Position numbers and translations under genes: made by a program. Shown here piece after piece: positions 7,749 through 17,139 of a DNA stretch of 34,199 bases. Each line of letters begins with the position of its first letter. Position 1 is the first letter of the stretch. The stretch comes from Prevotella sp. (GTDB taxonomy: Bacteria > Bacteroidota > Bacteroidia > Bacteroidales > Bacteroidaceae). The DNA lies in NCBI GenBank assembly GCA_017474515.1, contig JAFVHN010000025.1, forward strand, positions 1 through 34,199, written 5' to 3'. Below the pieces are notes generated by a model. The model was given only the letters and a program-made list of their open reading frames with translations, was not told the origin of the DNA and did not search any database.

Positions 7749-9464
7749 TTAATACCATCTGGGGTCGCCCGGCTTCGGCTGTCCGCCTCCGCCCAGCATG
7801 CTGCCGATGATGGTGAAGTCGCTGGTCAGGGGCGACTTGAAAAGCTGGTCGCTGGTGGCGGGCAGGGTTACGCCGTCGAAGCCGGCCTTCGGCGTCGGGT
7901 CTTCGGCAGATGCCGGCGTCCAGAGCAGGTCGGAAGTGAAATAGAGACCGCTGCACTCCGGCTTCACGTTGCCGCTCCATCCGGTGATGCCGGTGGTGAC
8001 GGGCGATGCCGTGTTGCGCCCGGCCAGTCCGATGATGCTGTTGCGGAAGATGAACTTGTCGGCAAAGCCTTCCCAGTTTGACGACTTGAAGTCGAAGAAG
8101 GGCTTGTTGTCGGCAATGCAATAGACGAAGGTGCAGTTCTCCACCACGAGCGAGTTGGGCTGAAGGCCCTTGGTTCCCACGCAGATTTTCTCGGCATTCG
8201 ACACGGTGGTGTTCCTCAGCACGATGTTGCGGATGTTGGCACCGGCGTTGTCGGCGTTGGTGATGCCATAGCCGCTGATGGAGTCGATGACGCAGTTGTT
8301 GATGACCATGCTGTCGATGACGGCATTGGTCTGAATGCGGCACACGCCACGCTTGTACTTAATGCTGCTGTTGTCGAACTGTATGAGCCCGATGTTGCCG
8401 TCGGCCTGGTTGAGGTTGAACACGTAGGTGGAACCGTAGTGGGTGTCCTGAGTGCGCTTCTTGTTCTCGGTGTCGGTGAAGGCCACCTTGTTGAACACCA
8501 TGCCGCCGAGAGTTGCTCCCGGGGCGACGCGGAAGCCGCCCTCCACGCCGAGCTGTGCCTCACCGGCGAGGCTCAGGCCGGTGGTGATGTAAATCTTTCC
8601 AGTGGTGCCCGGCACCTCGATGGTGGAAATGCGGTAGCGCGTGCCGCCCTCGAGGACGATGGTGAAGTCCTGGTCGGGATACTGCGTCTTGATGAGCGAG
8701 TCGAGGGTGTTGGCGTAGGCCGAGGTGGAGCCTGTTGAGAACCACTTCCACGCCTTGTCCTCGTCGAGTCCGCGCAGGTCAACCACGGCACCGGTGAACT
8801 TCTCGGCAGCGGCCGTGGTGAAGCGGCGCTTGCCCATGTATCGGCCGCCCTGATAGGCCTCCACGCGGTAGGTGGTTTTTGCCTTCAGGCCATAGACCAC
8901 CTTCTGCTGGGCGGCATTGTCGGCGGCGGTGACCGTTGCCTCGGTCACCAGCGAGTCGATTTCGTCCTTGAGCACTTTCAGCTGGTCGTATTCCGCACCC
9001 TCCGACCACTTCACGCGGGCTGCAATGTCAATGATGTCGGTGGCCGACAGGCCAAGCAGGTTGGTGGGGAAGTCGGGAGTGGTGGTAGTGAGCGAGAAAG
9101 GCTTCGACTTCAGCCCGTTCTTGGTGTTTGCCGAGCTGAGATAGACGAAGTACTCCTTGTCGTAAAGCAGGTTGTTGAAGCGGCAGGTCAGCTCGCTGGT
9201 GGTGATTTCCTGCGAGTCGGAGCCATCGACGGCCTCCACCTTCACCGTGTATTGGTCGGCGTTGGTGTAGTTGTCCCATTTCACAATCATGTAGGGAACG
9301 TTGTTCTCGTCGAGGCCGGTCTCTATGTTGTCGCTCTCATTGATGACGGGGCGGAACAGTGCATCGGCAGCCACCAGGTCGTCGTCGTCGCTGCAGCTGG
9401 TGATGGCACAGAGGCCCGAAGAAACAGCTGCAAAGAGCAGCATGGTCTTGAATATTGTCTTCAT
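7749..9464 (-). CDS. Surface lipoprotein, DUF4957/DUF5123-type beta-helix
   Basis: A 571-residue lipoprotein, third gene of the susC operon. A lipoprotein signal ends at C24 (AITSC) and is followed by SDDDD, an acidic stretch of the kind that directs Bacteroidota lipoproteins to the cell surface. Two fibronectin-III-like segments (about 40-125 and 128-218) precede a parallel beta-helix-like region (about 220-480), rich in short repeated strands such as IRNIVLRNTTVSNAEKI. The C-terminal part (to GDPRWY) fits DUF5123. This architecture is known from pectin-type utilisation loci, where such proteins are thought to bind or process the glycan. The start at 9464 was chosen because upstream residues would spoil the signal peptide. 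It starts 13 nt after susD. No catalytic residues could be assigned. Confidence 0.85.
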   Translation of the reverse strand: MKTIFKTMLLFAAVSSGLCAITSCSDDDDLVAADALFRPVINESDNIETGLDENNVPYMIVKWDNYTNADQYTVKVEAVDGSDSQEITTSELTCRFNNLLYDKEYFVYLSSANTKNGLKSKPFSLTTTTPDFPTNLLGLSATDIIDIAARVKWSEGAEYDQLKVLKDEIDSLVTEATVTAADNAAQQKVVYGLKAKTTYRVEAYQGGRYMGKRRFTTAAAEKFTGAVVDLRGLDEDKAWKWFSTGSTSAYANTLDSLIKTQYPDQDFTIVLEGGTRYRISTIEVPGTTGKIYITTGLSLAGEAQLGVEGGFRVAPGATLGGMVFNKVAFTDTENKKRTQDTHYGSTYVFNLNQADGNIGLIQFDNSSIKYKRGVCRIQTNAVIDSMVINNCVIDSISGYGITNADNAGANIRNIVLRNTTVSNAEKICVGTKGLQPNSLVVENCTFVYCIADNKPFFDFKSSNWEGFADKFIFRNSIIGLAGRNTASPVTTGITGWSGNVKPECSGLYFTSDLLWTPASAEDPTPKAGFDGVTLPATSDQLFKSPLTSDFTIIGSMLGGGGQPKPGDPRWY

Positions 9465-9477
9465 AATGGATGCTTGG

Positions 9478-11646
9478 TTATTTGTATTCACGTTCAATGG
9501 TTGCAATCTCGGCGTTCACGCCCTCTCCGTTGTAACCGTTGAGGATGCGGTAGCCGTCGTTGTCGAGCATGTTGCTGGCGTTGAGAGTTGTGGTGCAGAT
9601 GGGAATGAGATAAGGCACCACACCGTCGCCCTTGAGGGCGCCGCCGGAATAGCCGCGGTAGAGGCGGGTGGCGTAGTCGCTGGCCATATAGACATCCTTT
9701 CGCGTGATGCCGGTGGGCTCGCCCTCGGCCACGGTCACATCGACGGTGGTGGGTGCCGTGCCCAGCCTGTAGGTGACGGTGCCGTCGCCGTTGGAGGTCT
9801 TCACGGGTGTTGCCGTGCCGTAGTCCTGGCCACCATAGATATAGGTGCGTGTGCGCTTGAGCATGTTGGTGCCCCAGTTGACCGACTGCCAGCCGGCGGC
9901 CTGCATGGTGGCATCGTCGTCCTCAACCTGGTATTTCTGGTTGAACCACTTGATGTCGCTCTTGAGGTTGTTTTTCCCTGCCTTCACATACCAGAGTTTC
10001 TTGGCCCACGAGGTGTAGTTGGCGACCTCGGGGTAGGTGGCCATCACCGTGGCGTCGGCCAGCAGGTCGTTGTTGGTGGAAATGCCCCAGCAAATCATGG
10101 TGCGCATGGCTTCTTCCACCTTCTGGGCATAGAGGTTCCAGCGCACGAGGTCGAACTTGCGGAGCCCTTCACCGCCGAACTCCCATGCGCGCTCGTTGAC
10201 GATGGCGTTGAAGAAGTCGTCCTTGGTGTTGAGGTTGGCCACATAGTTGACAACGTCGTCGGCGTAGGTGGGACTTCCGGCAAAGGCGCGTGCCCGCACT
10301 TTGGAAAGGGCGTCCTTGGCCAGTGCCGTGGGGCCGTTGAGCTCGTTCTCGGCCTCGGCCAGCATGAGGAGCACGTCGCTATAGCGCATCAGCGGGAAAT
10401 TGATGCCGGTGCCCTTCGACGAGTCTTTGCCCAAATCCTTGGCAGCCCTGGCGCGGTCCCATTTCCCGACGTAGATGCCGGTGGAAGCCACGGCCTTCAC
10501 GGTGTCGTTCTCATGGCTGTACTTGGCGCAACAAACGTCGCGGCGGGTGTCGTTGTCGGCAAACGACATGTAGTAGGTCGGCGTGATGGCCACCTGGGCG
10601 GTGGTGTTGCCATTGACGTTGGTGCCCGTGTTGGGCACGCCGAGGCTCCATCCCACGTCGCCGCCGTAGTTCTGCACGAAGGCCACTTCGTAGAGCACTT
10701 CGGCATTGTTCTCGTGGGAGTAATTCATTTCATTGACAAACGACTGCTCGTAGTCGGGATAGAGTTCCCTGGGTTTCATCTGAATGAGCTTTTGGCAATA
10801 GTCCTTGGCCATCTGCACATATTCGTTGTGCGTGCTTGCCGTAACCTGTTGTCCGGCAAGGTTGGTGTAGGTGACGGAAAGAGAGTCGGCCGACACGTCG
10901 AGATAGTCGTCGGCGCGCTTCATGGTGCCGTCTTTTGTCATGCCGTAGCCGGCGCGGAACAAAGCGAGGCGTGCAATGAGGCCGATGGCGAAGTCGCGGT
11001 TCATGCGCTCTATGCCGCCGGTGTTGACGTCGCTCCACTTCATGCCGGGCTCAATGTCCACAAGCTGCTGGAGGCAACGGCTATAGACCACGTTTTTGTC
11101 GGAGCGGGGCAAGTCGATTTCGCCGCCCCACTTGGCTGCCTCATCGTAATAGGGCACGTCGCCGAAAAGTCCGGTCATGAGGTAATAGCGGAAGGCTTTC
11201 AGGCAGGTTGCCTCGCCCTTTATTTGTTGCATCTCGTCCTGTTGTCCGATGGCGCTGGCATCGATGCCGGCCCTCACCTGGTTGGCCCTTTCGATGGCCT
11301 GCAGGTTGTTGTTCCAGACATTGTAAACGTCGCCCCATCCCACATTGCCAAATCCTTGCAATGGCCAGATGGCCTGTCGGTGGTTGGTGGCCACTGCCTG
11401 TTGCACACTCATGGCCTCCACGTCGGTGTTCTGCATCCACACGCCGCACATTCTCGATGTATAGGGGTCTTCGCAGAACAACACATACACGCCGTTGATG
11501 GCGTTGGTTGCAAACTCCGTGGAGCCATATACCATGTTCTGGTCCATCTGCGAGGGAGCTTCCACGTTCAGCGTGTCGCTGCACGAAGCCAGCCCCATCA
11601 CAGCTCCCACGGCTGCAAGTGCTATATATTTGTTTTTCAGTGTCAT
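9478..11646 (-). CDS. susD: SusD/RagB-family glycan-binding lipoprotein
   Basis: A 722-residue surface lipoprotein that forms the lid of a SusC transporter and captures oligosaccharides. The lipoprotein signal ends at C22 (GLASC). Family hallmarks are the N-terminal segment around DTLNVEAPSQ, LMRYSDVLLMLAEAENEL in the middle, and NERAWEFGGEGLRKFDLVRWN-like sequence in the C-terminal half. It is longer than the usual 500-650 residues. It lies 59 bp after susC and 13 bp before the DUF5123-type lipoprotein gene. The ligand is inferred to be pectic from the neighbours, not from the protein itself. Confidence 0.93.
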   Translation of the reverse strand: MTLKNKYIALAAVGAVMGLASCSDTLNVEAPSQMDQNMVYGSTEFATNAINGVYVLFCEDPYTSRMCGVWMQNTDVEAMSVQQAVATNHRQAIWPLQGFGNVGWGDVYNVWNNNLQAIERANQVRAGIDASAIGQQDEMQQIKGEATCLKAFRYYLMTGLFGDVPYYDEAAKWGGEIDLPRSDKNVVYSRCLQQLVDIEPGMKWSDVNTGGIERMNRDFAIGLIARLALFRAGYGMTKDGTMKRADDYLDVSADSLSVTYTNLAGQQVTASTHNEYVQMAKDYCQKLIQMKPRELYPDYEQSFVNEMNYSHENNAEVLYEVAFVQNYGGDVGWSLGVPNTGTNVNGNTTAQVAITPTYYMSFADNDTRRDVCCAKYSHENDTVKAVASTGIYVGKWDRARAAKDLGKDSSKGTGINFPLMRYSDVLLMLAEAENELNGPTALAKDALSKVRARAFAGSPTYADDVVNYVANLNTKDDFFNAIVNERAWEFGGEGLRKFDLVRWNLYAQKVEEAMRTMICWGISTNNDLLADATVMATYPEVANYTSWAKKLWYVKAGKNNLKSDIKWFNQKYQVEDDDATMQAAGWQSVNWGTNMLKRTRTYIYGGQDYGTATPVKTSNGDGTVTYRLGTAPTTVDVTVAEGEPTGITRKDVYMASDYATRLYRGYSGGALKGDGVVPYLIPICTTTLNASNMLDNDGYRILNGYNGEGVNAEIATIEREYK

Positions 11647-11705
11647 AATCTTTCTTTTTCTGATTGTTTCTACTTCATTGTGTTTTCATCCGTAGCGGCT
11701 TTCGC

Positions 11706-14700
11706 TTAGAGCGTCACGTTGACGCCGAAGGTGAATGCGCGGCTCTTTGGGTAAGACGAAAAGTCGATGCCGGGCGTCAGGCCGGAATAGCTGCTGTTGC
11801 GAGCGTAAGAACTGACCTCGGGATCGAAGCCGGGATAGCTGGTAATGACGAACAGGTTGGTGCCGGTGACATAGAAGCGCAGGCGCTGAATGCCCACGTG
11901 CTTCGTGAGCTTTGTGGGCAGTGTGTAGCCCACGGTGACGCTCTGAAGCCTGAGGAATGAAGCGTCGTCCATGGCCCAGTCGGTGGGCACCACCACGGCA
12001 TCGCCCGTGGAGAAGGGGCTCCACATTTCCTTCGGCGATTGTCCGTTTCCGCCTTCGTTCCAATATGCCAGCTCCTCAAGCGTTTTCAGCAAAACGCCCG
12101 TTTCGGGATTGATGTACGAATAGGCGTTGCCCTGGTTCATGTTTTCGCGCATGTTGGGATAGTTGCCGTTGCGATAGCGCGAGCTGGTCTGTATCTTGTT
12201 GGCGTTATAGATTTCGTTGCCGTACCTGTAGGTGAAGTTCACGTTGAAGTCGAAGTCGTAGAGTGTTCCGTTGAAGCCGAAACCGCCGGCGAAGTCGGGG
12301 TTGGTGTCGCCGATGACGGTGATGTCGTAGGCATCGACCACGCCGTCGGGCGTTCCGTTGGGTCCGCTGATGTCCTTCAGCTTCATGGTACCGGGCCTGA
12401 TGCCGATGCGTCCGCCCATGAGCGATGTGCCGGCCACTCCGCTCTTGAGCAGGTATTCGTTCTTCACGGCGTCGTAGCTTTCAAAGTCGGAAGTGGTGTA
12501 GTAGCCGTCGCTGAGCCATCCATAGACCAGTCCGATGGGGTCGCCTATGCGCACGATGTAGTCGTTCTGGTTCTTGTTGTCGGTGCTGGCCCATCCCGAG
12601 GCGAAGGTCATTTCCTCGATGCCGTTGGCCAGGCCCTTCACGTTCGACTTGTCGAAGCCGATGTTGAAGTTGGCGTTCAGCGTGAAGTTCTTCTTCTGAA
12701 CGATGGCGGCGTTCAACGTGAGTTCCACACCCTTGTTGCTGGTCGATGCGGAGTTTTCCCACACATATTTGTATCCCGGAGCGGCAATGTCGTGGCGGAT
12801 GAGCAGGTCGTCGGTGTCGTTCCAATAGAGGTCGATGTTACCGTTGATGCGCTCTTTGAAGAATCCGAAGTCCAGTCCGAGGTTGCGCGTGGTGCGCTTC
12901 TCCCAGGTGAGCAGCGGGTTGGCCAGGATGTCGGTCACGCCGAGGTGTGAGTTGGCCACCTCGCCCACGCCGTAGCGCTTGCTTCCGCTATTGGTGCTAT
13001 AGAGCTGGCTGTGCATGTAGCTTGGCAGTTTGTCGTTACCCACCTTACCATAGCTGAGGCGGAGCTTCAGGTTGGAGAGCCACTTCTGTGTGCCTCTCAT
13101 CCAGGGCTCCTCAATGATGCGCCACGAAGCGGCGGCGGCGGGGAAGAAGCCCCACTGGTGTCCGTCGGCGAACTTCGAGCTGCCGTCCTCACGCATGGTG
13201 ATGGTGAGCAGGTAGCGGTCCATGAGCGTGTAGTTCAGACGGCCGAAGAACGACACCTTGTTGTCGTCGGGAGCCTCGTAGCCGGTCATCGACTGCATGG
13301 AGCCCAGGCCGAAGTTGGCAAACACCTGCTCGGCGGTGAAGGCCTTGCTGAAGTTGTTGCCGGCCATGGTGTTATAGTCGGAGCGGCTCGAGCGGTACTC
13401 CTGGCCCACCATCACGTTGACGTGGTGAATCTTTGCCAGCTTGGTGTCGTAGGTCACGTTGAAGCTTTCGCGCAAAGATCTGGTATTGGTCTTCTGCCAG
13501 TCGGCCAGGGGCAGGCCGCCCACATAGCTGGCCTGGGTGGTGGTGGAGCCATACCAGTTCTTGTTTTCGTTGAAGCCGTATTCGTAGCCTCCCTCCAGGT
13601 GCGCCTTCAGCCCCTTCACCGGCGTTTTCCAGTCGAGTGCGCCGTTGAACGAGAACTTCCTGTTGGTGCGCCGGCGCCAGTACTGCTCCGATTGCTCGGC
13701 CAGCGACATGTTGGCGCGGCGGTATTCCTCTATTTCCTCGTCGCTCATGGTGTTGAAGTCGGGCGAAATCATTTCCGACAGGCCCTTCGTGGCCACGCCG
13801 TAGAGGGTCTGCTCGGTGCGCACCTTGTAGGTGCCGCCCTGCGTGCCCTGTCCGTTGGCCGTCTGGTCGCTGATGCGTGCCGTTGCCGAGAACTTCAGGT
13901 CCTTGTTCAGGTCGTGGTTCAGCTTGAAGAGGAACGAGTAGCGGCCGAAGTCGTTGTTGGGCATCAGTCCGGCGTTGAAGTCGTAGGTGCCCGAGAGGTT
14001 GAACTTCGTCTTTTCCGTGCCGCCGTTCACACTGACGTTGTGGCTCTGCGAGAGCACGTTGCCGCCGAAGAGGTCGTCCTGCCAGTCGATGGCTTCCACG
14101 CTCTTGTAGAGGTAGAGGTCGTCGAACACGCCGAACTGCTTGTAGAAGGAGTTGAGTGCGCTCTCGCCTCCCAGTGCGGCATATTCATAGTTCGACATGA
14201 CGTACTGATAGGTGTCGAGCACGTCCATGCGCTTCGACACCGTCTTGGTCTGCAGATAGCCGTTGTAGTTGATCTGCGTCTTGCCGGCCTTGGCGTTCTT
14301 CGTGGTGATGAGGATGACGCCGTTGGCGCCCTCCGAGCCGTAGATGGCCGTTGAGGAGGCATCCTTCAGCACGGTGATGTCCTCGATGTCGTTGGGCGAG
14401 AGGTCGCTCAGCTTGCCGCCCTGGAAGCCGTCGATGACGATGAGCGGCGTGTTGTCACCCGTGATGGAGCCGCCGCCGCGCACGCGGATAAGCACTTCGG
14501 CATCCGGCGAGCCGTCGGTGGTGGTGATGTTCACACCGGCCATCTTACCGGTCAGGGCCTCCGAGACGTTGGCAACCGGCACCTTCACCAGGTCCTGGCC
14601 GGTCACCGTGGCCACCGAGCCCGTCAAGTCTTTCTTTCTCACCGAGCCGTAGCCGATGACCACCACCTCGTTGAGGCTGGCGGCCTCGTCCTCGAGCACG

Positions 14701-14981
14701 ATGTCGAGCGTCGTCTTGCCAGAGGCGTTCACCGTCTGCGACTTCATGCCCACGAACGACACCTGCACCTGCTTGCTGCCCGTAAGCGTCAGCGAGAAAT
14801 TGCCGTCAATGTCGGTCACCGTGCCGCCCTTGGCACCTTTCTCCTGCACTGTGGCACCGATGACGGGCTCGCCAGTGCTGTCCTTCACTGTTCCCTTGAT
14901 TGTCTGCGCACCCGCCGACCCCACTACCAGGACCAGCAGCATGAGCAAGACAAATCTGAAAGCTTTCAATTTGTCAGACAT
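11706..14981 (-). CDS. susC: SusC/RagA TonB-dependent outer-membrane transporter
   Basis: A 1091-residue outer-membrane transporter that imports oligosaccharides with energy from TonB. A signal peptide covers about residues 1-25. A carboxypeptidase-regulatory-like domain follows at about 27-112, then the SusC signature VVVIGYGSVRKKDLTG, the plug (to about 225, with GSEGANGVILITTK) and the 22-strand barrel to the C-terminus, which ends in the aromatic/hydrophobic strand AFTFGVNVTL. No N-terminal STN domain is present, so there is no sign of sigma/anti-sigma signalling. It is the first gene of the susC-susD-lipoprotein operon, read from a promoter at 15210-15240 through a leader of about 220 nt. 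No SusR-type or hybrid two-component regulator is in the window. Confidence 0.95.
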   Translation of the reverse strand: MSDKLKAFRFVLLMLLVLVVGSAGAQTIKGTVKDSTGEPVIGATVQEKGAKGGTVTDIDGNFSLTLTGSKQVQVSFVGMKSQTVNASGKTTLDIVLEDEAASLNEVVVIGYGSVRKKDLTGSVATVTGQDLVKVPVANVSEALTGKMAGVNITTTDGSPDAEVLIRVRGGGSITGDNTPLIVIDGFQGGKLSDLSPNDIEDITVLKDASSTAIYGSEGANGVILITTKNAKAGKTQINYNGYLQTKTVSKRMDVLDTYQYVMSNYEYAALGGESALNSFYKQFGVFDDLYLYKSVEAIDWQDDLFGGNVLSQSHNVSVNGGTEKTKFNLSGTYDFNAGLMPNNDFGRYSFLFKLNHDLNKDLKFSATARISDQTANGQGTQGGTYKVRTEQTLYGVATKGLSEMISPDFNTMSDEEIEEYRRANMSLAEQSEQYWRRRTNRKFSFNGALDWKTPVKGLKAHLEGGYEYGFNENKNWYGSTTTQASYVGGLPLADWQKTNTRSLRESFNVTYDTKLAKIHHVNVMVGQEYRSSRSDYNTMAGNNFSKAFTAEQVFANFGLGSMQSMTGYEAPDDNKVSFFGRLNYTLMDRYLLTITMREDGSSKFADGHQWGFFPAAAASWRIIEEPWMRGTQKWLSNLKLRLSYGKVGNDKLPSYMHSQLYSTNSGSKRYGVGEVANSHLGVTDILANPLLTWEKRTTRNLGLDFGFFKERINGNIDLYWNDTDDLLIRHDIAAPGYKYVWENSASTSNKGVELTLNAAIVQKKNFTLNANFNIGFDKSNVKGLANGIEEMTFASGWASTDNKNQNDYIVRIGDPIGLVYGWLSDGYYTTSDFESYDAVKNEYLLKSGVAGTSLMGGRIGIRPGTMKLKDISGPNGTPDGVVDAYDITVIGDTNPDFAGGFGFNGTLYDFDFNVNFTYRYGNEIYNANKIQTSSRYRNGNYPNMRENMNQGNAYSYINPETGVLLKTLEELAYWNEGGNGQSPKEMWSPFSTGDAVVVPTDWAMDDASFLRLQSVTVGYTLPTKLTKHVGIQRLRFYVTGTNLFVITSYPGFDPEVSSYARNSSYSGLTPGIDFSSYPKSRAFTFGVNVTL

Positions 14982-15209
14982 AAATCATTCATTGTTAGTT
15001 ATTATTAATATAATGTATTGTTTTCTGCCGATGCAACGCGTGGCGTTTTCGGAGCCAAGACGAGGGCAAAGAAGCAAGGCCATGGCGACGGCGCGAGAAC
15101 ATTGGCCATCCACCCTTTCTTCACTCTTCGCTCAAGACACCTGGCATATTTTTGTTTTAGTAGCATGCCGCAACGAGGGCGGCAGACGTTTTAGTAGTAG
15201 AAGTTGGTG
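14982..15209 (-). other. Long 5' leader of the susC operon
   Basis: About 220 nt separate the likely transcription start from the susC ATG. The stretch holds no supported reading frame and no riboswitch I recognise. The part next to susC (14985-15020) is A/T-rich. Confidence 0.6.
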
Positions 15210-15240
15210 CAAAGGTACAAAAAAAACATCAAAATCCCAA
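15210..15240 (-). promoter_or_regulatory. Promoter of the susC operon
   Basis: On the minus strand TTG (15240-15238) is followed after 20 bp by TACCTTTG (15217-15210), a good Bacteroidota promoter. Its -33 end lies in the left arm of an inverted repeat (15236-15263). Confidence 0.8.
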
Positions 15241-15263
15241 GACACTATTTGACTTTTCTTGGG
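15236..15263. promoter_or_regulatory. Candidate operator of the susC operon
   Basis: CCCAAGA (15236-15242) and TCTTGGG (15257-15263) form a perfect inverted repeat with 21 bp between matching positions, about two helical turns. It overlaps the -33 element and extends upstream, the place for an activator or repressor dimer. The binding protein is unknown. Confidence 0.5.
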
Positions 15264-15319
15264 TAAAAATTATCACAGTGCTGATTTTCAGCACCTTTCG
15301 GCCGCTTTTCGCTGATTTT

Positions 15320-15425
15320 TCTAGATTTTTCTAGAAGCTCTAGAATTTCTAGATTATCTAGAACCTCTAGAATCTCTAGATTATCTAGAATCTCTAGAAT
15401 CTCTAGAACATCTAGAATCTCTAGA
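15320..15425. repeat. 9-bp-period TCTAGA array (12 copies)
   Basis: TCTAGA starts at 15320 and 15330 and then every 9 bp to 15420 (15339, 15348, 15357, 15366, 15375, 15384, 15393, 15402, 15411, 15420). Spacers vary (AGC, ATT, TTA, ACC, ATC, ACA). It lies between the susC promoter and repeat copy B, in a region without genes. Confidence 0.95.
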
Positions 15426-15438
15426 AAAACTTCCCCTT

Positions 15439-15643
15439 CTTGTCAATATCTTTTACCAAAATTCCATCTCCTCAAAGACTTTGACCGCAAATTTCAAGGA
15501 GAGATCTTGAAGATCGAGAGGAGAAATCTTGAAGATCTCTCCCCGAAATTTGCGGTCAAACTCCGGCCTATTTGCAACCCGTTGAAATTCAAGGTTTTAC
15601 AAAATGGCCCAAAAATCTTCGATTTTGTCAAGATTTTTTACCG
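15439..15643 (+). repeat. 205-bp palindromic repeat, copy B
   Basis: Inverted arms TTTGACCGCAAATTT (15480-15494) and AAATTTGCGGTCAAA (15546-15560) enclose a centre with GGAGAGATCTTGAAGAT-type repeats. The outer flanks are CTTGTCAATATCTTTTACC on the left and TTTTGTCAAGATTTTTTACC on the right, so the element is bounded by near-direct repeats. Right of the arms a short GTTGAAATTCAA palindrome is shared with the other copies. It ends about 90 bp before the dacB promoter. Confidence 0.9.
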
Positions 15644-15731
15644 TTTCCTGCCCGCTTTTCTACCCTCCTGAACGGCGCGAAAAACCATGCACTTTTTTCC
15701 GCTTTTTCGCCACGGGTTGCATTTTTTTTCT

Positions 15732-15740
15732 TACCTTTGC
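15732..15740 (+). promoter_or_regulatory. Bacteroidota -7 promoter element for dacB
   Basis: TACCTTTGC lies 26 nt upstream of the dacB ATG at 15766. The nearest TTG (15717-15719) is at a short 12-bp spacing. Confidence 0.65.
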
Positions 15741-15765
15741 ACACCTGAAAGATGAAAGCCCATCA

Positions 15766-17112
15766 ATGAATACAACTCTGACACCAAAGAAAAAGCAGGG
15801 ATGGGGCAGGGGAGCATGGCTTGGCGCCCTACTTGCCCTGCTCCTGGCCACGGCCACGCCGTTGCGGGCCCAGGAGGTTGACGACTACGACGTGGTGGAG
15901 GAAACGCCGGCCGACGACGAGGAAGACGTGCTGGCCCATGCCCTCGACTCGCTGCTCAACGACACCGTGGGCGTGGACCCCAGCCTGGTGTGGCCGCGAA
16001 ACTTGTGCACCAAGCTCGACCATCTCCTTGAAAGCAAGATGTTTAACACCACGCAGGTGGGCATGGTGGTCTATGACCTTACCGCCGACTCCGTGATTTT
16101 CTCGCACAACGCGCGCCAGCTGATGCGCCCGGCCTCGACGATGAAAATGATGAACGCCGTGACCGCCCTCGACCAGCTGGGCGGCTCGTTCCTCTTCCGC
16201 ACGCGGCTACGCATGACGGGGAGCACCGACAGCCTGACGCTTCGCGGCAACCTCTACCTGGAAGGGGGCATGGACCCGCTGTTCAACGGAGACGACATGC
16301 GCGCCTTTGCCGAGAGCGTGAAACGGCTCGGCATCGACACCATCCGCGGAAACATCTGCGCCGACCTCAGCATGAAGGACTCCAACAAATGGGGCGAGGG
16401 CTGGTGCTGGGACGACGACAACCCCGTGCTGACGCCCTTGCTGGTGAACGGCGAGGACAAGTTCATGCGGCGCTTTTGCAACGAGCTGCGCAGAGTGGGC
16501 ATCACCTGGGTGGGCGACACCCTGCGTGGCATCACCCCCGGCACCGCCATGGAGCTTTGCTCGCGAACGCATACCATCGATCAGGTGTTGCAACGCATGA
16601 TGAAAAATAGCGACAACCTCTTTGCCGAGTGCATGTTCTACCAGTTGGCGGCAAATGGAAACAAGAAGGGAACGGCCACCGCGAAAGGCGCGCGCCAGGC
16701 GGTGAACGCCATCATAAGGAAAGTGGGGCTGGCGCCCGACGACTACTACATTGCTGACGGCAGCGGGTTGTCGCTCTACAACTATGTGTCGCCGGAGCTG
16801 GAAATGCGCTTCCTGCGCTATGCCTGGCAAAACGACAACATACGCACACACCTGCTCACGGCGTTGCCCATTGCCGGCGTTGACGGCACCCTGGGAAGCC
16901 GCATGACGCGCGGCGCGGCACGCGCCAACGTCAAGGCCAAGACGGGCACCGTGACCGGCGTGAGCTCGCTGGCCGGATATTGCACGGCGGCCAACGGCCA
17001 CCACCTGTGTTTCTCCATCATCAACATGGGCATCAGGAAGTCGCAGACCGGACGCTCCTTCCAGGACAAGGTGTGCGACGCCCTCTGCGCTAAATACCCA
17101 ACCCCGTGGTAA
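15766..17112 (+). CDS. dacB: D-alanyl-D-alanine carboxypeptidase/endopeptidase (PBP4)
   Basis: A 448-residue periplasmic serine peptidase that trims or cleaves peptidoglycan cross-links. A signal peptide covers about residues 12-35 (ending LRAQ), followed by an acidic linker (37-56). The three penicillin-binding motifs are present: S124-T-M-K127, S282-D-N284 and K392-T-G394. Length matches PBP4 (about 450-490). The start at 15766 was chosen because it follows TACCTTTGC and places the signal peptide correctly. The channel gene begins 27 nt downstream, so the two are probably cotranscribed. Confidence 0.93.
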   Translation: MNTTLTPKKKQGWGRGAWLGALLALLLATATPLRAQEVDDYDVVEETPADDEEDVLAHALDSLLNDTVGVDPSLVWPRNLCTKLDHLLESKMFNTTQVGMVVYDLTADSVIFSHNARQLMRPASTMKMMNAVTALDQLGGSFLFRTRLRMTGSTDSLTLRGNLYLEGGMDPLFNGDDMRAFAESVKRLGIDTIRGNICADLSMKDSNKWGEGWCWDDDNPVLTPLLVNGEDKFMRRFCNELRRVGITWVGDTLRGITPGTAMELCSRTHTIDQVLQRMMKNSDNLFAECMFYQLAANGNKKGTATAKGARQAVNAIIRKVGLAPDDYYIADGSGLSLYNYVSPELEMRFLRYAWQNDNIRTHLLTALPIAGVDGTLGSRMTRGAARANVKAKTGTVTGVSSLAGYCTAANGHHLCFSIINMGIRKSQTGRSFQDKVCDALCAKYPTPW

Positions 17113-17139
17113 TCAGGCCTTTTCCTGCTCTGAAGAAAA

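Noticed and set aside
9301-11709. 802-codon plus-strand frame opposite susD
   Set aside because: Antisense artefact in GC-rich coding sequence, with susD fully convincing on the other strand.
13011-14354. 447-codon plus-strand frame opposite susC
   Set aside because: Same reason: no recognisable fold, biased composition, and it covers the SusC plug.
14982-15209. Riboswitch in the long susC leader
   Set aside because: No conserved riboswitch core was recognised; length alone is not evidence.
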